This document shows positions 39,189 to 51,155 of a stretch of 64,000 nucleotides of DNA, piece by piece. Positions within the stretch are counted from its first letter, which is position 1; each line of letters opens with the position of its first letter. Both the position numbers and the translations under genes were made by a program. Below the pieces are notes generated by a model. The model did no database searches, had not been told where the DNA came from, and saw only the letters and a program-made list of their open reading frames with translations. The stretch is from Silene latifolia (lineage: Eukaryota; Streptophyta; Magnoliopsida; Caryophyllales; Caryophyllaceae): positions 450,505,311 to 450,569,310 of the forward strand of contig NC_133538.1 in NCBI RefSeq assembly GCF_048544455.1, read 5' to 3'.

Positions 39189-40264
39189 CCCCATTTGTAA
39201 TAATCAAATTATCAATTATTATTAGGGGATCTCTCTTAGCTAGAAAATCTATCCTTAGATTAGATTAGGAGTAGTTTAGAATAGATTACTCTTTAATCTT
39301 TCCATAAATTACACATTAATCTTTCCATAATTATTGCTCAAGTTCATTATTCAAGTTTACTTTTGGGTAATTGAAGATTATTGGGTAATTATTGGAGGAT
39401 TGACAACCTTCCATCAATCAATCAAGCTTCTTCTATTATTCTTTGCTTTATTATTTGGAATCATCTCAAGTTTGGTATAATTCCTTTACTCTTTAATCTT
39501 TATTGTTCATTTCTTCATTCTATTATCATGTTTATACTTCTTGTGATGATTGACACCATTAATGACATATTTTCCATGATAATGAGTGAGTAGTCTCTTA
39601 GCTAGGATTAATGGGTAATTAGGGGAAACCAACATGGGATTGATTCATGCTTAATCTAATATGTTCACATGATTAAATTGCTTGCTTGTTGTGATGTCAA
39701 CTTTATGCACATGTTATGTTTGATGAAATGCTAAGCCTATGAATCCTTGCATTTTTATCATCTCTTATCTACTCAACTTGACGCGTAAGATATAAACCAA
39801 CTCGAGTCTTGTTAGACCATGTATAGAAGTTGATTAGGAGGAAAGTAAGTCGACTTGTAGGTGTTGTACAATCTAATCGATTCGGCTCCGGGACCCAACT
39901 CTTCCTAAGAACCGTAAGATATAACCCAACTCGGTTCCTCCACAACATTAATTGCTTGCAACCTTTTAAACATGTTTGTATGATCAACACCATGAATCCC
40001 CCATGACCCCATGACATCCTAGCACTTTTAATCATTTGTTTACATCTTTCCTTTTATTGCTTGTTTTACTTTATTGCTTGCATTAGTCTAGAACACAACT
40101 ACAAACCCAAACAAATTGTGACACTAGCATAAATTGAGATAGATAGACTTAGAACCCAAAGCACACCGTCCCATGGATCGACCTCGACTTACCGCTAACT
40201 AGTTGTTTGTTGAGTATTATAAATGTGTTTGATTGGATGAGTGACGACATCGTCCGGATCAAAA

Positions 40265-40283
40265 TGGCGCCGTTGCCGGGGAT
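40265..40283 (+). other. Primer-binding site of F (tRNA-Asp type)
   Basis: TGGCGCCGTTGCCGGGGAT is complementary to the 3' end of plant tRNA-Asp including CCA, as I recall that sequence. It lies three bases after the LTR. H carries the same site. Confidence 0.88.
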
Positions 40284-40417
40284 GGTGCTATGTGATTAAG
40301 TTCTTACTTGTTTGTCTATTTTGATTTTGCTTTCACCTTGAGGAACTTGTTCCTCAAGGATTGTTCTTACCGTTTTTGTGTAGTTTCCATGCTTGTAGTT
40401 GTTTCCTTGTATTAGCT

Positions 40418-41632
40418 ATGATGGCTCAAGACTTGATACATGGAGTATATGTTGGATCTTTTGAGTATGACTATGGGTATGGGGAGTTTGAGGAGCAAGT
40501 CAACACAAACCTACCTTACTAATCATACAATGAAAATCCTAACCACTACCCCAATTTTTCCCACCAAAATCACCACACCCAATATCAACAACAACCACCC
40601 ACCCAATACCCATTTCACAATGAGCTTCAATTGCCACAATACAACCACTTTTACACCTACCCACAACAAAAAGATGAACCCATTCAAAACATGATTCTCC
40701 AAATGATGGGGGATCAACAAAACTTCTTCAAATAAATGCTAGAAGAGAGCCAAAAAGAAGATAATGTTCTTAAAAACATTGTTATCCAAAGAGAGGAATT
40801 GAGGATTCAAATTGCCCAATTAAAAGAATCCCAAGCAATCACTCACCACCGTTCTTTGGACATTGAGCATAAATGCGAATTTGAAGTAGTGACCTTTGAC
40901 ATGGAAGATGAGAAGTGGGAGGAGCCAAGTTCCTTGAGCTCTTGCGACTATGAAAGTGTTGTGTTCGATGAAGAAGACATAAGGTTGAGCAATCCAAATA
41001 CCCTTAACCTTTGTGAGTATGAGGGTGTGTCTTTTGATATGAACGTTGAGGTGTTGGAAAAAGAGTTACATGAAGCCCACATTTATGATCCACGTAAAGA
41101 TAACAACAATGATGATGAACCTAGAGGAGGGACTCACAATATCACCTTGCTTGAGGAGCCTATCCTTGAGGCATTTGAGATACCCTATCATGAAGAAGAA
41201 CGTCCTTCCTTTATCCTTCATGAAGACCACTTGTCACCTATCTTGGAGCCAATGATCATTGAAGAGGATATGATAGACCTTCTTCAAAAGGCCAAAGTCT
41301 CTTACAAGGACTACTTGGTGAAAAAGCTCAAGGAGAAAATTGCTCGTGAGGCTACTTGTGAAGGTTTGGCACCCGCAATCTCAACTCCTATGGTTTCCAA
41401 TCATCAAAGACATGAAAATTCTCCTTCTACCTTGGAAGGATTGAAAAATCAAAATGCTATCATCATCACCAAAATTAAAGAAGAAGTTGGTAAGTGGAAA
41501 TCCACGGATGAAAATGAACCACACTTCATGCTTAGTGTTGACAAGAATCATGGGTTTACCTATTTGAAGCATCGGGAGAGCTCTAACGCTAAGGGGAAGG
41601 TAAGAAAAAGAACATTCTACAAGCTTCCTTGA
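40418..41632 (+). pseudogene. ORF1 of F: acidic protein of unknown function, two stops
   Basis: One frame from ATG 40418 (or 40421) to 41632, broken by TAA at 40520-40522 and 40733-40735. The N-terminal part is Gln/Asn/Pro/Tyr-rich. The main part (40736-41632, 298 codons) is acidic, with repeated blocks of the form (Y/F)E.V.FD.(E/N) at three places (near residues 48, 77 and 99) and a Lys/Glu-rich coiled-coil-like segment around residues 5-40. The C-terminus is basic (KGKVRKRTFYKLP). It occupies the position of gag after the primer site, but I see no zinc knuckle or known gag motif. Function unknown; a diverged gag-like or accessory protein is possible. Confidence 0.6.
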
Positions 41633-42056
41633 CCAAATTTCATATTCAAATTGAGCAACCCATACTTGTGCTTATTTGGAGCTTGTTCACAAACTTTTGA
41701 TCTTTTATTAAGAGTTTTGAGCTCTATGGATAAGAATTTAAAATTGAACTAGTTTGGTGGAGTCCTATCTCAAACCACCATTTGTAAGATATTTCTTGGA
41801 CCCCTTTATTTTGTATAATATTGTACATTTCCATTTGCATTTAATTTCTTGCATGAGAGAGAAGAGAGAGAGAGTCATCTTACATGTTTCATGAGCAAAT
41901 TTCAGAAAGAGATAAGGAAAAAGAGAAAATCAGTGAAAAGGGGTGTGTTGTTTCACGAAGAAGAAAGAAGAAGAAGGAAAGAAACAGAAGATGCCCGGAT
42001 CGAGAGGAGGACGCCCGACCAAGACCCGCGGGAAAGAAAAGGTTAAAACTGAAGAA

Positions 42057-42404
42057 GAATCCGTGCGGATTCGAGGAAATCCGCCCGTCCTGGACGATAC
42101 GTCCGTCTTCTTCACGGGATGCCCGTCCCCTATGTCGTACAGAAGCAAGATTTTGAACTGTGTTAAAATCCGTGCGGATTGTTCACAATCCGCCTGTCCC
42201 GACCAAGCCGTGCGTCCTATATACAATCCGCCCGTCTTTCCCCGCTTCTCAGCCAACGAAATTCTCTGTGCTAGAATCCGTGCGGATTCTAGCAAAGACG
42301 CCCGTCTTCTTCTCCGAGAATCCGCCCATCCCGACAGAAATCCGCTCGGATTGCACTGTTTCCTCGGATAAAACGGGTCCGACCCAACCTTATCCGTTCG
42401 GATT
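42057..42404 (+). repeat. Palindrome array upstream of the F third ORF
   Basis: More AATCCGNNCGGATT units, as in the LTR. Perfect copies are at 42058, 42167, 42275 and 42339, and partial ones at 42078, 42187, 42205, 42225, 42295, 42319 and 42391. Spacings of 18-20, 24 and about 50 recur. The copy at 42271-42292 extends to a palindrome with 10-bp arms and a 2-base centre. Confidence 0.85.
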
Positions 42405-42533
42405 CCCTACTCCTTCTATATAATCACCCCCTTTCTCCCTCATTTCCTCACCTTACCAAACCTTAAAAACACTCATCTCAATCCTCAAAATCACCATCCC
42501 ATCCTCAAAAACACCCCCATCACCAACATCCAA

Positions 42534-44104
42534 ATGGCACCATTGACAAACACCAAAGGAAAGGCCAAGAAATTGGTTGAATCATTCGGGAAGAAGCGCA
42601 AGGGATCAACCTCTTCAACACCGCGAGAGGTAGTACTACCAAGGAGCACCCGACCCTTAATGAGGGGAGGCATTGAAAAACTCAACCACTTCCAAGAAGT
42701 GCTCTTTCAATCCGACGACCACCGCCAAAAATTTGTCGAGCTGCTAGGTAAGAAGTACGAACCTACTCAATTTGTAGACACTAGGGTGTTGGAAATCCTT
42801 CAGATAAGGTACCCTACGGAGATGTTCTTTAATGGCCTTGGCATCGGGAAACTTTTCTATGCCCATGAAGAGACTTACCTTAGTCTCACCTTTTAATTCT
42901 TGAGTAGCCTTCGCATTGTGGCGGATACCCACAACAATGTAGGCATGGAGTTTAGGTTATGCAACCTAGACCATAGTCTTTCGCTTGAGGAATTTGCCTA
43001 TGTTTTCGGTCTTGAAGTACCCACCGACTATACCGAAAAGCCCGATAATTTTGGTGTGGACTTTCTTTGGAAGGCTATCTCCGAGAGGGACTTTACCCAT
43101 ATAAAGCGTTGCTATACCTTTGCCATCCAGCATCCGGTGATTCGATTCACCGAACGCTTTGTAGCCGGTTGCATCAATGGGAGGTACGAACAAGATAGGT
43201 GTACTCTCATCGACTTAACTTTTCTTGAGTCCTATTTGAATGTTCGAGCGGTGAGGCGTTATAACTTTAATACGCCACTTGAGATACTTACTAGGTTCCA
43301 TGATTTTGCTCAAGGGACCACCCAACTCAAAACCTTCGTGATGGGAGGTCTAATTACCATTTTGGCCCACCACCTTTGTCCCGGGTTCAATACCCGAGGA
43401 ACCTATACTCCTCTTGAGGGGAGGACTTTGATTGATGAGCACACCATCTTCCACAGCCACCGATGGTGTAACTACACTCGAGATGGGAGTGTGGAGTAGC
43501 ACACCAAGGGATGCACTTCAATGATCCTTGAGGGATGGAAGATACCGGGCATTGACCCAAGATTGAGCCCGTACTCTCCTCCACCAAGCTACCTCCTTGA
43601 TATCCAAATTCTTGATAATCCCCCTCAAAGGGAAGAGCCACACCGTCAACCACCTCGTGGAGGGCCGGGAGTACCTATTCGCCCACCTTCCTACGTACCT
43701 ATCCCGCCATACCCTACTCCATATACCGAATTTCAGCCGGAAATCCCAATACCCCGGGTATTAATGATTTGATGGCACTCATGAATAGAGTGGACCTTGG
43801 GGTGCATAAAGGGAGGGAAGACAACTACTTGGCCCTCTACCCCCAATACTATAACATGGCTCAACAAGGGTATATTGACCCCGATGGTCCTAAGCCCTCT
43901 TGGGCACAACCGGAGCTCTTGTTCCCAAATTATGGGGACCAAGCTTGGGGTCGAGGAGACGGAGGGCATTCTATCCAAGGTGGAGGGTACTCGGGTCAAG
44001 GAGGAGGATTTGACCAAGGAGGATATTGGGGCCAAGCACCCGGATATGATCAAGCCGGGAGCTCTCATGGTTATGGCTATGATCAAGATGAGGATGACGA
44101 GTGA
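42534..44104 (+). pseudogene. Athila-type third ORF of F, two stops and one frameshift
   Basis: Starts at ATG 42534. The same frame runs to 43772 with stops at 42894-42896 (TAA) and 43497-43499 (TAG), then shifts to another frame for 43769-44104. Its middle part, with FRLCNLDHSLSLEEFAYVFGL and FVAGCINGRYEQD, aligns in pattern with the third ORF of H (FRLNKKWHTETYDTIRKIL). Both fit the Athila ORF downstream of pol, sometimes discussed as env-like. The C-terminus is rich in Gly, Gln, Tyr and Asp (GGGYSGQGGGFDQGGYWGQ), a low-complexity tail not seen in H. Function in the family is not established; this copy is dead. Confidence 0.75.
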
Positions 44105-46123
44105 AAGAGGCCTACTTCACCACTTCCATTTGTATGATACCCATCTCTCCCTCTCTCTCTTTTGTATATACATTGCATTTAGTGTAGTTTTTGCATGCAT
44201 TTGTATTATATTTCATATTGCATTTATATTAGTTAGTTCATATATATTAGCTTGCATTGTATTTATCCCACATGATTCATATAGATAGTTGCATATAGAC
44301 TAGAATTCATGCATAGGCACTAATGGCCAAACCTATTCATTTCTACACTAGAAATAGTGTTTAAATTGGTTTGGGGAGGTTTGATCATAGGTGACCATAA
44401 TTTACTAGAAATCATGCATCATATAGTATAGTTTAGATTGCATTCACTTGTTATATATGTCATATAGAATTGCATTTAGTTAGAGCATGCATTCATATCA
44501 TATCATTGCATTTGTACTTCAATTTCCATAAAATAAAAATTCCAAAAACATGTATTTCCTTTTTATTCCTACTCCTACATGTACATTGAGGACAATGTCC
44601 AAAATAAAGTGGGGGATGGGAATTTATATTCCAAAATACATAAAAATTGAAAAATTTTTAAAAATACAAAAACATGTCTTTTCATTTCATAAAATCAAAA
44701 ACCATAAAAATTTGAAAAATTGAAAAATCCAAAAACAAGTTCATTTCCTTTGTAGAGTAGACTTGTATATATTGTTTTGTATATATTGTGTTTGTTCATC
44801 CTTGTTCACATTGATTGACTACGCCACATCCGAGACATGAGGATATTGAAGACCGCATGGTATGATCTTTCCAAATCTCCTTTTTCCTCTTTATGTTAAT
44901 GACTATGTGGCTTTATTTTGATTGATGCGGTAAAAACAATGTGAATTTAGGATTGCATTTAGTTTATTTGGCATATTAGTTGGTAGAATCATATGCATTA
45001 GGATATATAAATGCTAGTTGCATCATGGCATGTAGTTTGCATGGTTAGAAAAACTTTGTGAAACCGTCTACTTGGGAAGCTTGACAAGTGTATATAGGCC
45101 GTAGTAGATGCTTTTTCTTCTTAAGACTTTACTTGTTAGAATACTTGTAAAACACCCTAGGATTAAGGCCTAGTCAAGAGTACCTTGTGGTGTGATAACT
45201 CCTTGGCTACCGTTTATTCCAAGGTGACCCTTGAAACCATGCATCCATCCATCATCCATGTTCTACCACACATTTTGTCATCAAAGGGAATGAGCACAAA
45301 AAGAAATCAATTTGAGTTCAATGAAATGAAAAGTGAAAGAAAGTTTGCAAAATGCATCAAAAGAAAAGAGGAGCAAAAATAGACTCCTAAAGCTTCAAAA
45401 ATAAGGCACCCTCCCTACATATGGGGTGACTTTGAAAATGTTCAAAAAGAAATGCAAAGAAAAGTTGAAAGTTGTTAAGTGTTGAAATGCCAAAAATCAA
45501 AGAGAAATGGCAAAAAGAAAGTGTTCTCAAATGTTATATGCCACAAGAAATTGGGGGGAAAAACAACAATGAAAGCAAACTCCCAAAATGAAATTCAAAT
45601 ACTATCGATCCCTTTTCCATCTTATCCATTTTTGTGCATGGTAGAGATGGGACGACCCTTCTTCTTGTCTAGGCAAGAGGGGGAATTCCGCGATCCTCCA
45701 GTGTTTCGTCTAACACCATAGGGAGTCTATTCTTGACAAAAGCATTTAACGATTGAGGACAAAGGTACCCTAGCTTGACACAACTTGGAGGTGATTTATT
45801 GGTATCCTTCTAGGCTTAGTAGTTTAAAGAAATTGCATCTATGAAGGAGTGTGTACCCTTGAATTGCTTCCCTTGTAGATAATTTCCGCCACTTAGATGA
45901 GGAAAGTGGCTATTCTTTTGTAGGTGCATCCATTACTTGTTTTGTGTGCTTTAATGTTTGGATGTATCGCCATTTTGGCAAGACCCACCTTGCCTTGCAA
46001 GAAGGCATCCTACCTCATGGTTGTCTTGTTGTGAGTTGAAGGGGCGGAGTGAGACCCGCTAATTGTCTCATATCGGTTATGTTATTAGGTTAGTTTAAAT
46101 AAAGGTCTAGTTTTAGTCACCTC
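44105..46123 (+). other. Non-coding 3' region of F
   Basis: About 2 kb without credible coding. It contains the palindrome ACATTGAGGACAATGT (44583-44598), followed by a purine-rich AAAGTGGGGGATGGG (44606-44620), then A-rich low-complexity sequence (44640-44740 and 45290-45600). The short frames at 45185 and 45479 are composition artefacts. Confidence 0.6.
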
Positions 46124-46142
46124 TTTACTCGGGACGAGTAAA
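46124..46142 (+). promoter_or_regulatory. Hairpin just before the F polypurine tract
   Basis: TTTACTCGGGACGAGTAAA is a perfect 8-bp stem with a three-base loop. It lies about 20 bases before the 3' LTR and next to the polypurine tract. The same sequence sits at the equivalent site in H (53805-53823, minus strand). Confidence 0.7.
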
Positions 46143-46161
46143 GGTTCGGTTTGGGGATATT

Positions 46162-47854
46162 TGATGTGAACATTATTTGCGCACATTTAGTCCCCTAATT
46201 GAGCCTATTTTGCATACTATTATAACATTCTATGGCCATTTTATCCGTCAAAACCTTCCTATTTGCTTTTCTATCGCATTTCATATGTTTTATAGAAAAG
46301 GAGATAATAAGGCGGAAATTCCCGACTTTCGTGCATATTTGGAAGCTTATTGATGATACTAGATGGGCTAGTATGAAGAGGAAGCAAGGACTAAAGATCA
46401 ATCCCACAAGAATAAAATGGAAGTGAACAAAAGGGAAGAAAAGAAGAAGAATCATTGCTGAAGAACAATCCGAGCGGATTGTCTCCAATCCGCCCGTCCC
46501 CTTACAGCACAATCCGAGCGGATTTCCTCCAAAGACGCTCGGATTGCCCCGCTAGAATCCGCCCGGATTCCTTCGAATCCGCTCGTCTTCTGTCAGCAGA
46601 ATCCGCCCGTCCCGACCCCAATACGCACGGATTTCTTCACAGCAAAATTTCGTCTTCTCCAAGCTACAGAGAAAGAAGCCCTTCCTTCGAAAAATACCGG
46701 CTTCTCCTTGCTCAATCTAAAAAGTGTAATTACTAGTTTAGCCCTTAGTTAACCCTAATGCATCCACCTAATTTCCACTATAAATACCCCATTTGTAATA
46801 ATCAAATTATCAATTATTATTAGGGGATCTCTCTTAGCTAGAAAATCTTCGATTAGATTAGGAGTAGTTTAGAATAGATTACTCTTTAATCTTTCCATAA
46901 ATTACACATTAATCTTTCCATAATTATTGCTCAAGTTCATTATTCAAGTTTACTTTTGGGTAATTGAAGATTATTGGGTAATTATTGGAGGATTGACAAC
47001 CTTCCATCAATCAATCAAGCTTCTTCTATTATTCTTTGCTTTATTATTTGGAATCATCTCAAGTTTGGTATAATTCCTTTACTCTTTAATCTTTATTGTT
47101 CATTTCTTCATTCTATTATCATGTTTATACTTCTTGTGATGATTGACACCATTAATGACATATTTTCCATGATAATGAGTGAGTAGTCTCTTAGCTAGGA
47201 TTAATGGATAATTAGGGGAAACCAACATGGGATTGATTCATGCTTAATCTAATATGTTCACATGATTAAATTGCTTGCTTGTTGTGATGTCAACTTTATG
47301 CACATGTTATGTTTGATGAAATGCTAAGCCTATGAATCCTTGCATTTTTATCATCTCTTATCTACTCAACTTGACGCGTAAGATATAAACCAACTCGAGT
47401 CTTGTTAGACCATGCATAGAAGTTGATTAGGAGGAAAGTAAGTCGACTTGTAGGTGTTGTACAATCTAATCGATTCGGCTCCGGGACCCAACTCTTCCTA
47501 AGAACCGTAAGATATAACCCAACTCGGTTCCTCCACAACATTAATTGCTTGCAACCTTGTAAACATGTTTGTATGATCAACACCATGAATCCCCCATGAC
47601 CCCATGACATCCTAGCACTTTTAATCATTTGTTTACATCTTTCCTTTTATTGCTTGTTTTACTTTATTGCTTGCATTAGTCTAGAACACAACTAAAAACC
47701 CAAACAAATTATGACACTAGCATAAATTGAGATAGATAGACTTAGAACCCAAAGCACACCGTCCCATGGATCGACCTCGACTTACCGCTAACTAGTAATT
47801 TGTTGAGTATTATAAATGTGTTTGATTGGATGAGTGACGACATCGTCCGGATCA
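46162..47854 (+). repeat. 3' LTR of F
   Basis: A 1693-bp LTR paired with 38564-40261. Most of the differences are transitions. One 5-bp difference lies near 46850. Confidence 0.93.
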
Positions 47855-47859
47855 TGGAG

Positions 47860-50176
47860 ACATAAGTTGAAATCGAAATGACATCGTATATGTCAAGGAG
47901 CAAAGATATAGAACAAATTAAACAACAAAATAGTGGGAAAAATTAACATTCATCGTAATATATAAAACATTTAAGTATGTTTTAGCATTTATATAATGAC
48001 CTCCACCCAATTATATAAACGATTCCGAGACCCAAAATTCATATTAAATCTTGAATGTGAGCCTACGGGCCCTCTACACCTCTTGCTAATATAATCTTGG
48101 TGGGTTAACCCTTTTAACCGATTCTACAATTAGAACTCTCGGTCGATGAATTTACGTTAAGTTCATCTTTAGCCCGAACCTATTGGGACAACGGTCCCTC
48201 TAATACTTTCATTGAGATCAACCAAATTTCGAAGTGTAATAACTATTTATTACCCCACTTACCCAACGTCAAAGAAAGCACCCCGGTATAATATTTCAAT
48301 ACCGTATTGTACCCCTAATGAAATTGGGATTCATGAGTTCCTACTATTTGGTAAGGCTAAGTCTCAATTTTTAAAATATGTGAGGTTGAGTCAATTTATT
48401 ATCTATCAAATTTAAGTGAACTAAATTTTTGAACTAACGATAATTATAATTGATACGGTCGGTTACTCGATCTGATATGCATGTGTTGTTTGTTGCGATT
48501 TGGCAATGCATACAAACATATAAAGGAAAAAAGCATAAGCAATAAATAAATTTCCTAGCATGGCCTTCCTAAAATAGAAAATCAAATAATATATTACATA
48601 TTCGGAAACCAACTCCTTTGGTCCCTTGAATCTTCAAGTGACACATCTTCGAAGAACACCATCTTCGTCGGAACGCCTTTCTGAATGGTACCGTCTTGAA
48701 GGAACTCCGAAATTACAAATAATAATAAAAATACAAAGCTATTCCTATTATAAATATTTAATACGAAAAACTAGTAAAAATAAAAGTGATACGAGATCAC
48801 AATAAATTACAACCGAATCAATATCCCCTTACATTATGGGTAATATCGATTAAAACTAAGGCCATACCAAGATAAAATTACATAATTCAAAATTACATAA
48901 ATAAAATATGACATTCATCAATAAAAAGTACAGCATTATTATATGATCTAACATGCCAAATTATGTGCCAAATCACCCGATTTAAACCTTATATCGTATA
49001 TAATCCGGTTTTATGGAAATGCGTGATAATAACTTATTAAAATCACAAATCAATACTTAAATCAAATTTAAGCCCAAGCTAATTATTCTAACCTTCTTAG
49101 AACTCAAAAATTAGTCTTCACTCAATTTTTGACAATAATTCAACTTGCTTTTCTATTATTGCTTATTAAACTTCTCTTAATCATAACAATTATGAAATAA
49201 TTCCCAATAAATCATAAAAATTTGGAAAATTCGAAATCACATTTTTGTCAATACTGGAATATTATCAAGATTCCCAAAACTCAATAAAATTTACCCACAA
49301 AATATTTATAATTTATTTCATTAATAAATCGTATAAATCATAACTTTTACCATTTAATCCAAGTTAAACATAAAAATTATGGAAAAATCAAAATAAAAAT
49401 TTTGAACATTCTTAAATAATTTTCAGAACCTGGAAATGGCAAAATTTAAACAAAAAATTTCGAATTAATTTTTATGACTAATAAAGTTGCCCTTTTATCG
49501 GTTTTATCACAAAAAAATCAATAAACATACCAAATCAATCCAAATTAATCATGAAACTTTAGATCTGATGTTCATATAATATATACAACATTAGGGAAAA
49601 ATTTCATGGCATAAAATTCATTTTAGTTATTTTTGCTAAAAATAGTCACTATTATATCATTTTAACCATTAAAATTATAAATCATGCATAATAAATCACA
49701 TTTATCTAAAATTTTACATACAACCTGTAAAATATGCATGTGACATCATATGAAAATTTCATGGCCTGTTTTGAAGTTTAGCTATTTTTAGTCATTTAAC
49801 CTCCATTTATAGCATTTTTATCACATAAAAATCATAAAACATGAAACACTAATCACAATGATCCGAAATTTTACATACAATATGCAAAATATGCATGTGA
49901 GGTCATACTAAAAAATCACGCCCAGTAGTGAAGTTTAACTATTTTTAGTAAATAAAAGTTCATTTTACATAATAGAATGTAATTATTTCACTAAAAATTA
50001 TTAAAATAAGCAATAATTATCCATAAATCATCAATATGACCTAAAAACATTTTAGAACCATAATATATTACACACAAATTTTTTCATGATTTATCATTAT
50101 AAATCTAAAATATCTAGTTTTAATTAAGTTACATTTAACTCGGAAAAACAAAACCGATTATGTATGCAACACCAAA
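47860..50176 (-). other. 5' leader of element C
   Basis: About 2.3 kb of AT-rich non-coding sequence, collinear with the leaders of A (19430-21665) and B (13190-15314): GACCTCCACCCAATTA at 48000, GTAAGGCTAAGTCTCAATT near 48350. The primer site TGGTATCAGAGC (minus strand) is at 50177-50188. Confidence 0.6.
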
Positions 50177-50190
50177 GCTCTGATACCAAT

Positions 50191-50734
50191 TGTTGGGTGC
50201 ATATACCCCTATTAGACTCATCTAATTCATCTTATAAATTACCCATAATTTATATTTATGTGGATCTAGTGCATGCATAACGAAATAATGAAATAAGGAA
50301 GAAAATCGAGTTTCCTTACATTGTAAATGTACCGAATTATGGGAACAAGTAAGGTCTCCTACCTTCACTTGTTCTTGAGCTTAATACATTGGAATGATCC
50401 TCAATAAAATCAAACTTTCAAAATAGAAAGTATCCTCTTGATTGCACCCAAAACAATCCCTTCAAGCTAATTTATTAATTAACTAGATTAATATACTAGT
50501 TATCCTTAAAATAAAATTCTAATAATATAGTAGTTACTACATTAGTAATAAGGAGGAATTATTAGAATTTAGATTGAACAAGTTTTTAGATAAAAAACTT
50601 ATTTTAGAGAGATGTAAGGAGAAAAGATTATGCCACAATAATGCATAAGATAAGAATGAAAATTTTAGAGACAAGCTCTTTCTTTTGATGGTGAAAACCG
50701 GTTGGTAGGGTAAGAGAAGACCCTATGCATGCTC
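50191..50734 (-). repeat. Right (5') LTR of C, interrupted by G
   Basis: It matches the first 544 bases of 33343-34628. The break after ATGCATGCTC is at 50734/50735, where TGTAACACCCGCG begins. Confidence 0.88.
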
Positions 50735-51054
50735 TGTAACACCCGCGAAATTCTCATTTTGACATTTATAATTTATTTAACCATTCTAATACCTTACTTT
50801 ATATTTCTAAATTATTTAATTTAATTAACTTTATTTTAAACGTGATTTATATAAAAGTAATGTTGTAAAGCTTAATTTATATAAAAATACGTATTATAGT
50901 CTGATATTAATAATAGGTGAAAATATTAATGATATTACCGTCTTATGTTCCCGTCTAGCATAAGACCGTCACATTTTCGTTTTGAGGCTAATTTATCCGG
51001 ACCAATCCGATTCCTCTTACGCATACTCACACCCACCATATCTCTACATTTATA

Positions 51055-51075
51055 TATTATTATTATTATTATTAC

Positions 51076-51153
<78 letters not shown>
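51055..51153. repeat. (TTA)n microsatellite
   Basis: About 33 TTA/ATT units with one interruption near 51074. It produces artificial poly-Ile and poly-Leu frames. Confidence 0.95.

Positions 51154-51155
<2 letters not shown>

Larger units (their letters stand above)
38564..40261 (+). repeat. 5' LTR of F
   Basis: A 1698-bp LTR, TGATGTGAACATTATTTGCG to CGTCCGGATCA. It contains a GC-rich palindrome array (38868-39035) upstream of a TATAAATA box at 39181-39188. Confidence 0.93.
38564..47854 (+). mobile_element. Element F: young non-autonomous Athila-like LTR retrotransposon
   Basis: LTRs lie at 38564-40261 and 46162-47854, flanked by TGGAG at 38559-38563 and 47855-47859. The tRNA-Asp-type primer site (40265-40283) and a GGTTTGGGGATAT polypurine tract before the right LTR set plus orientation. 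The internal 5.9 kb has two broken ORFs but no protease, reverse transcriptase, RNase H or integrase. By eye I count roughly 15 substitutions and one 5-bp indel between the LTRs, under 1 percent, so it is recent. It must have moved with enzymes from another element; H is a plausible type of donor. Confidence 0.92.
33343..50734 (-). mobile_element. Copia-like element C, contains F
   Basis: Same family as A and B and inserted in the right LTR of D. The left LTR is 33343-34628 and the right LTR is 50191 onward, cut at 50734 by G. The primer site on the minus strand is at 50177-50188. The internal sequence is 34629-38563 plus 47860-50190. It has a pol relic but no readable gag. The sequence around the F insertion (ATGGAG, 38558-38563 and from 47855) is collinear with A near 19425, which confirms the family relationship. 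Confidence 0.85.
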
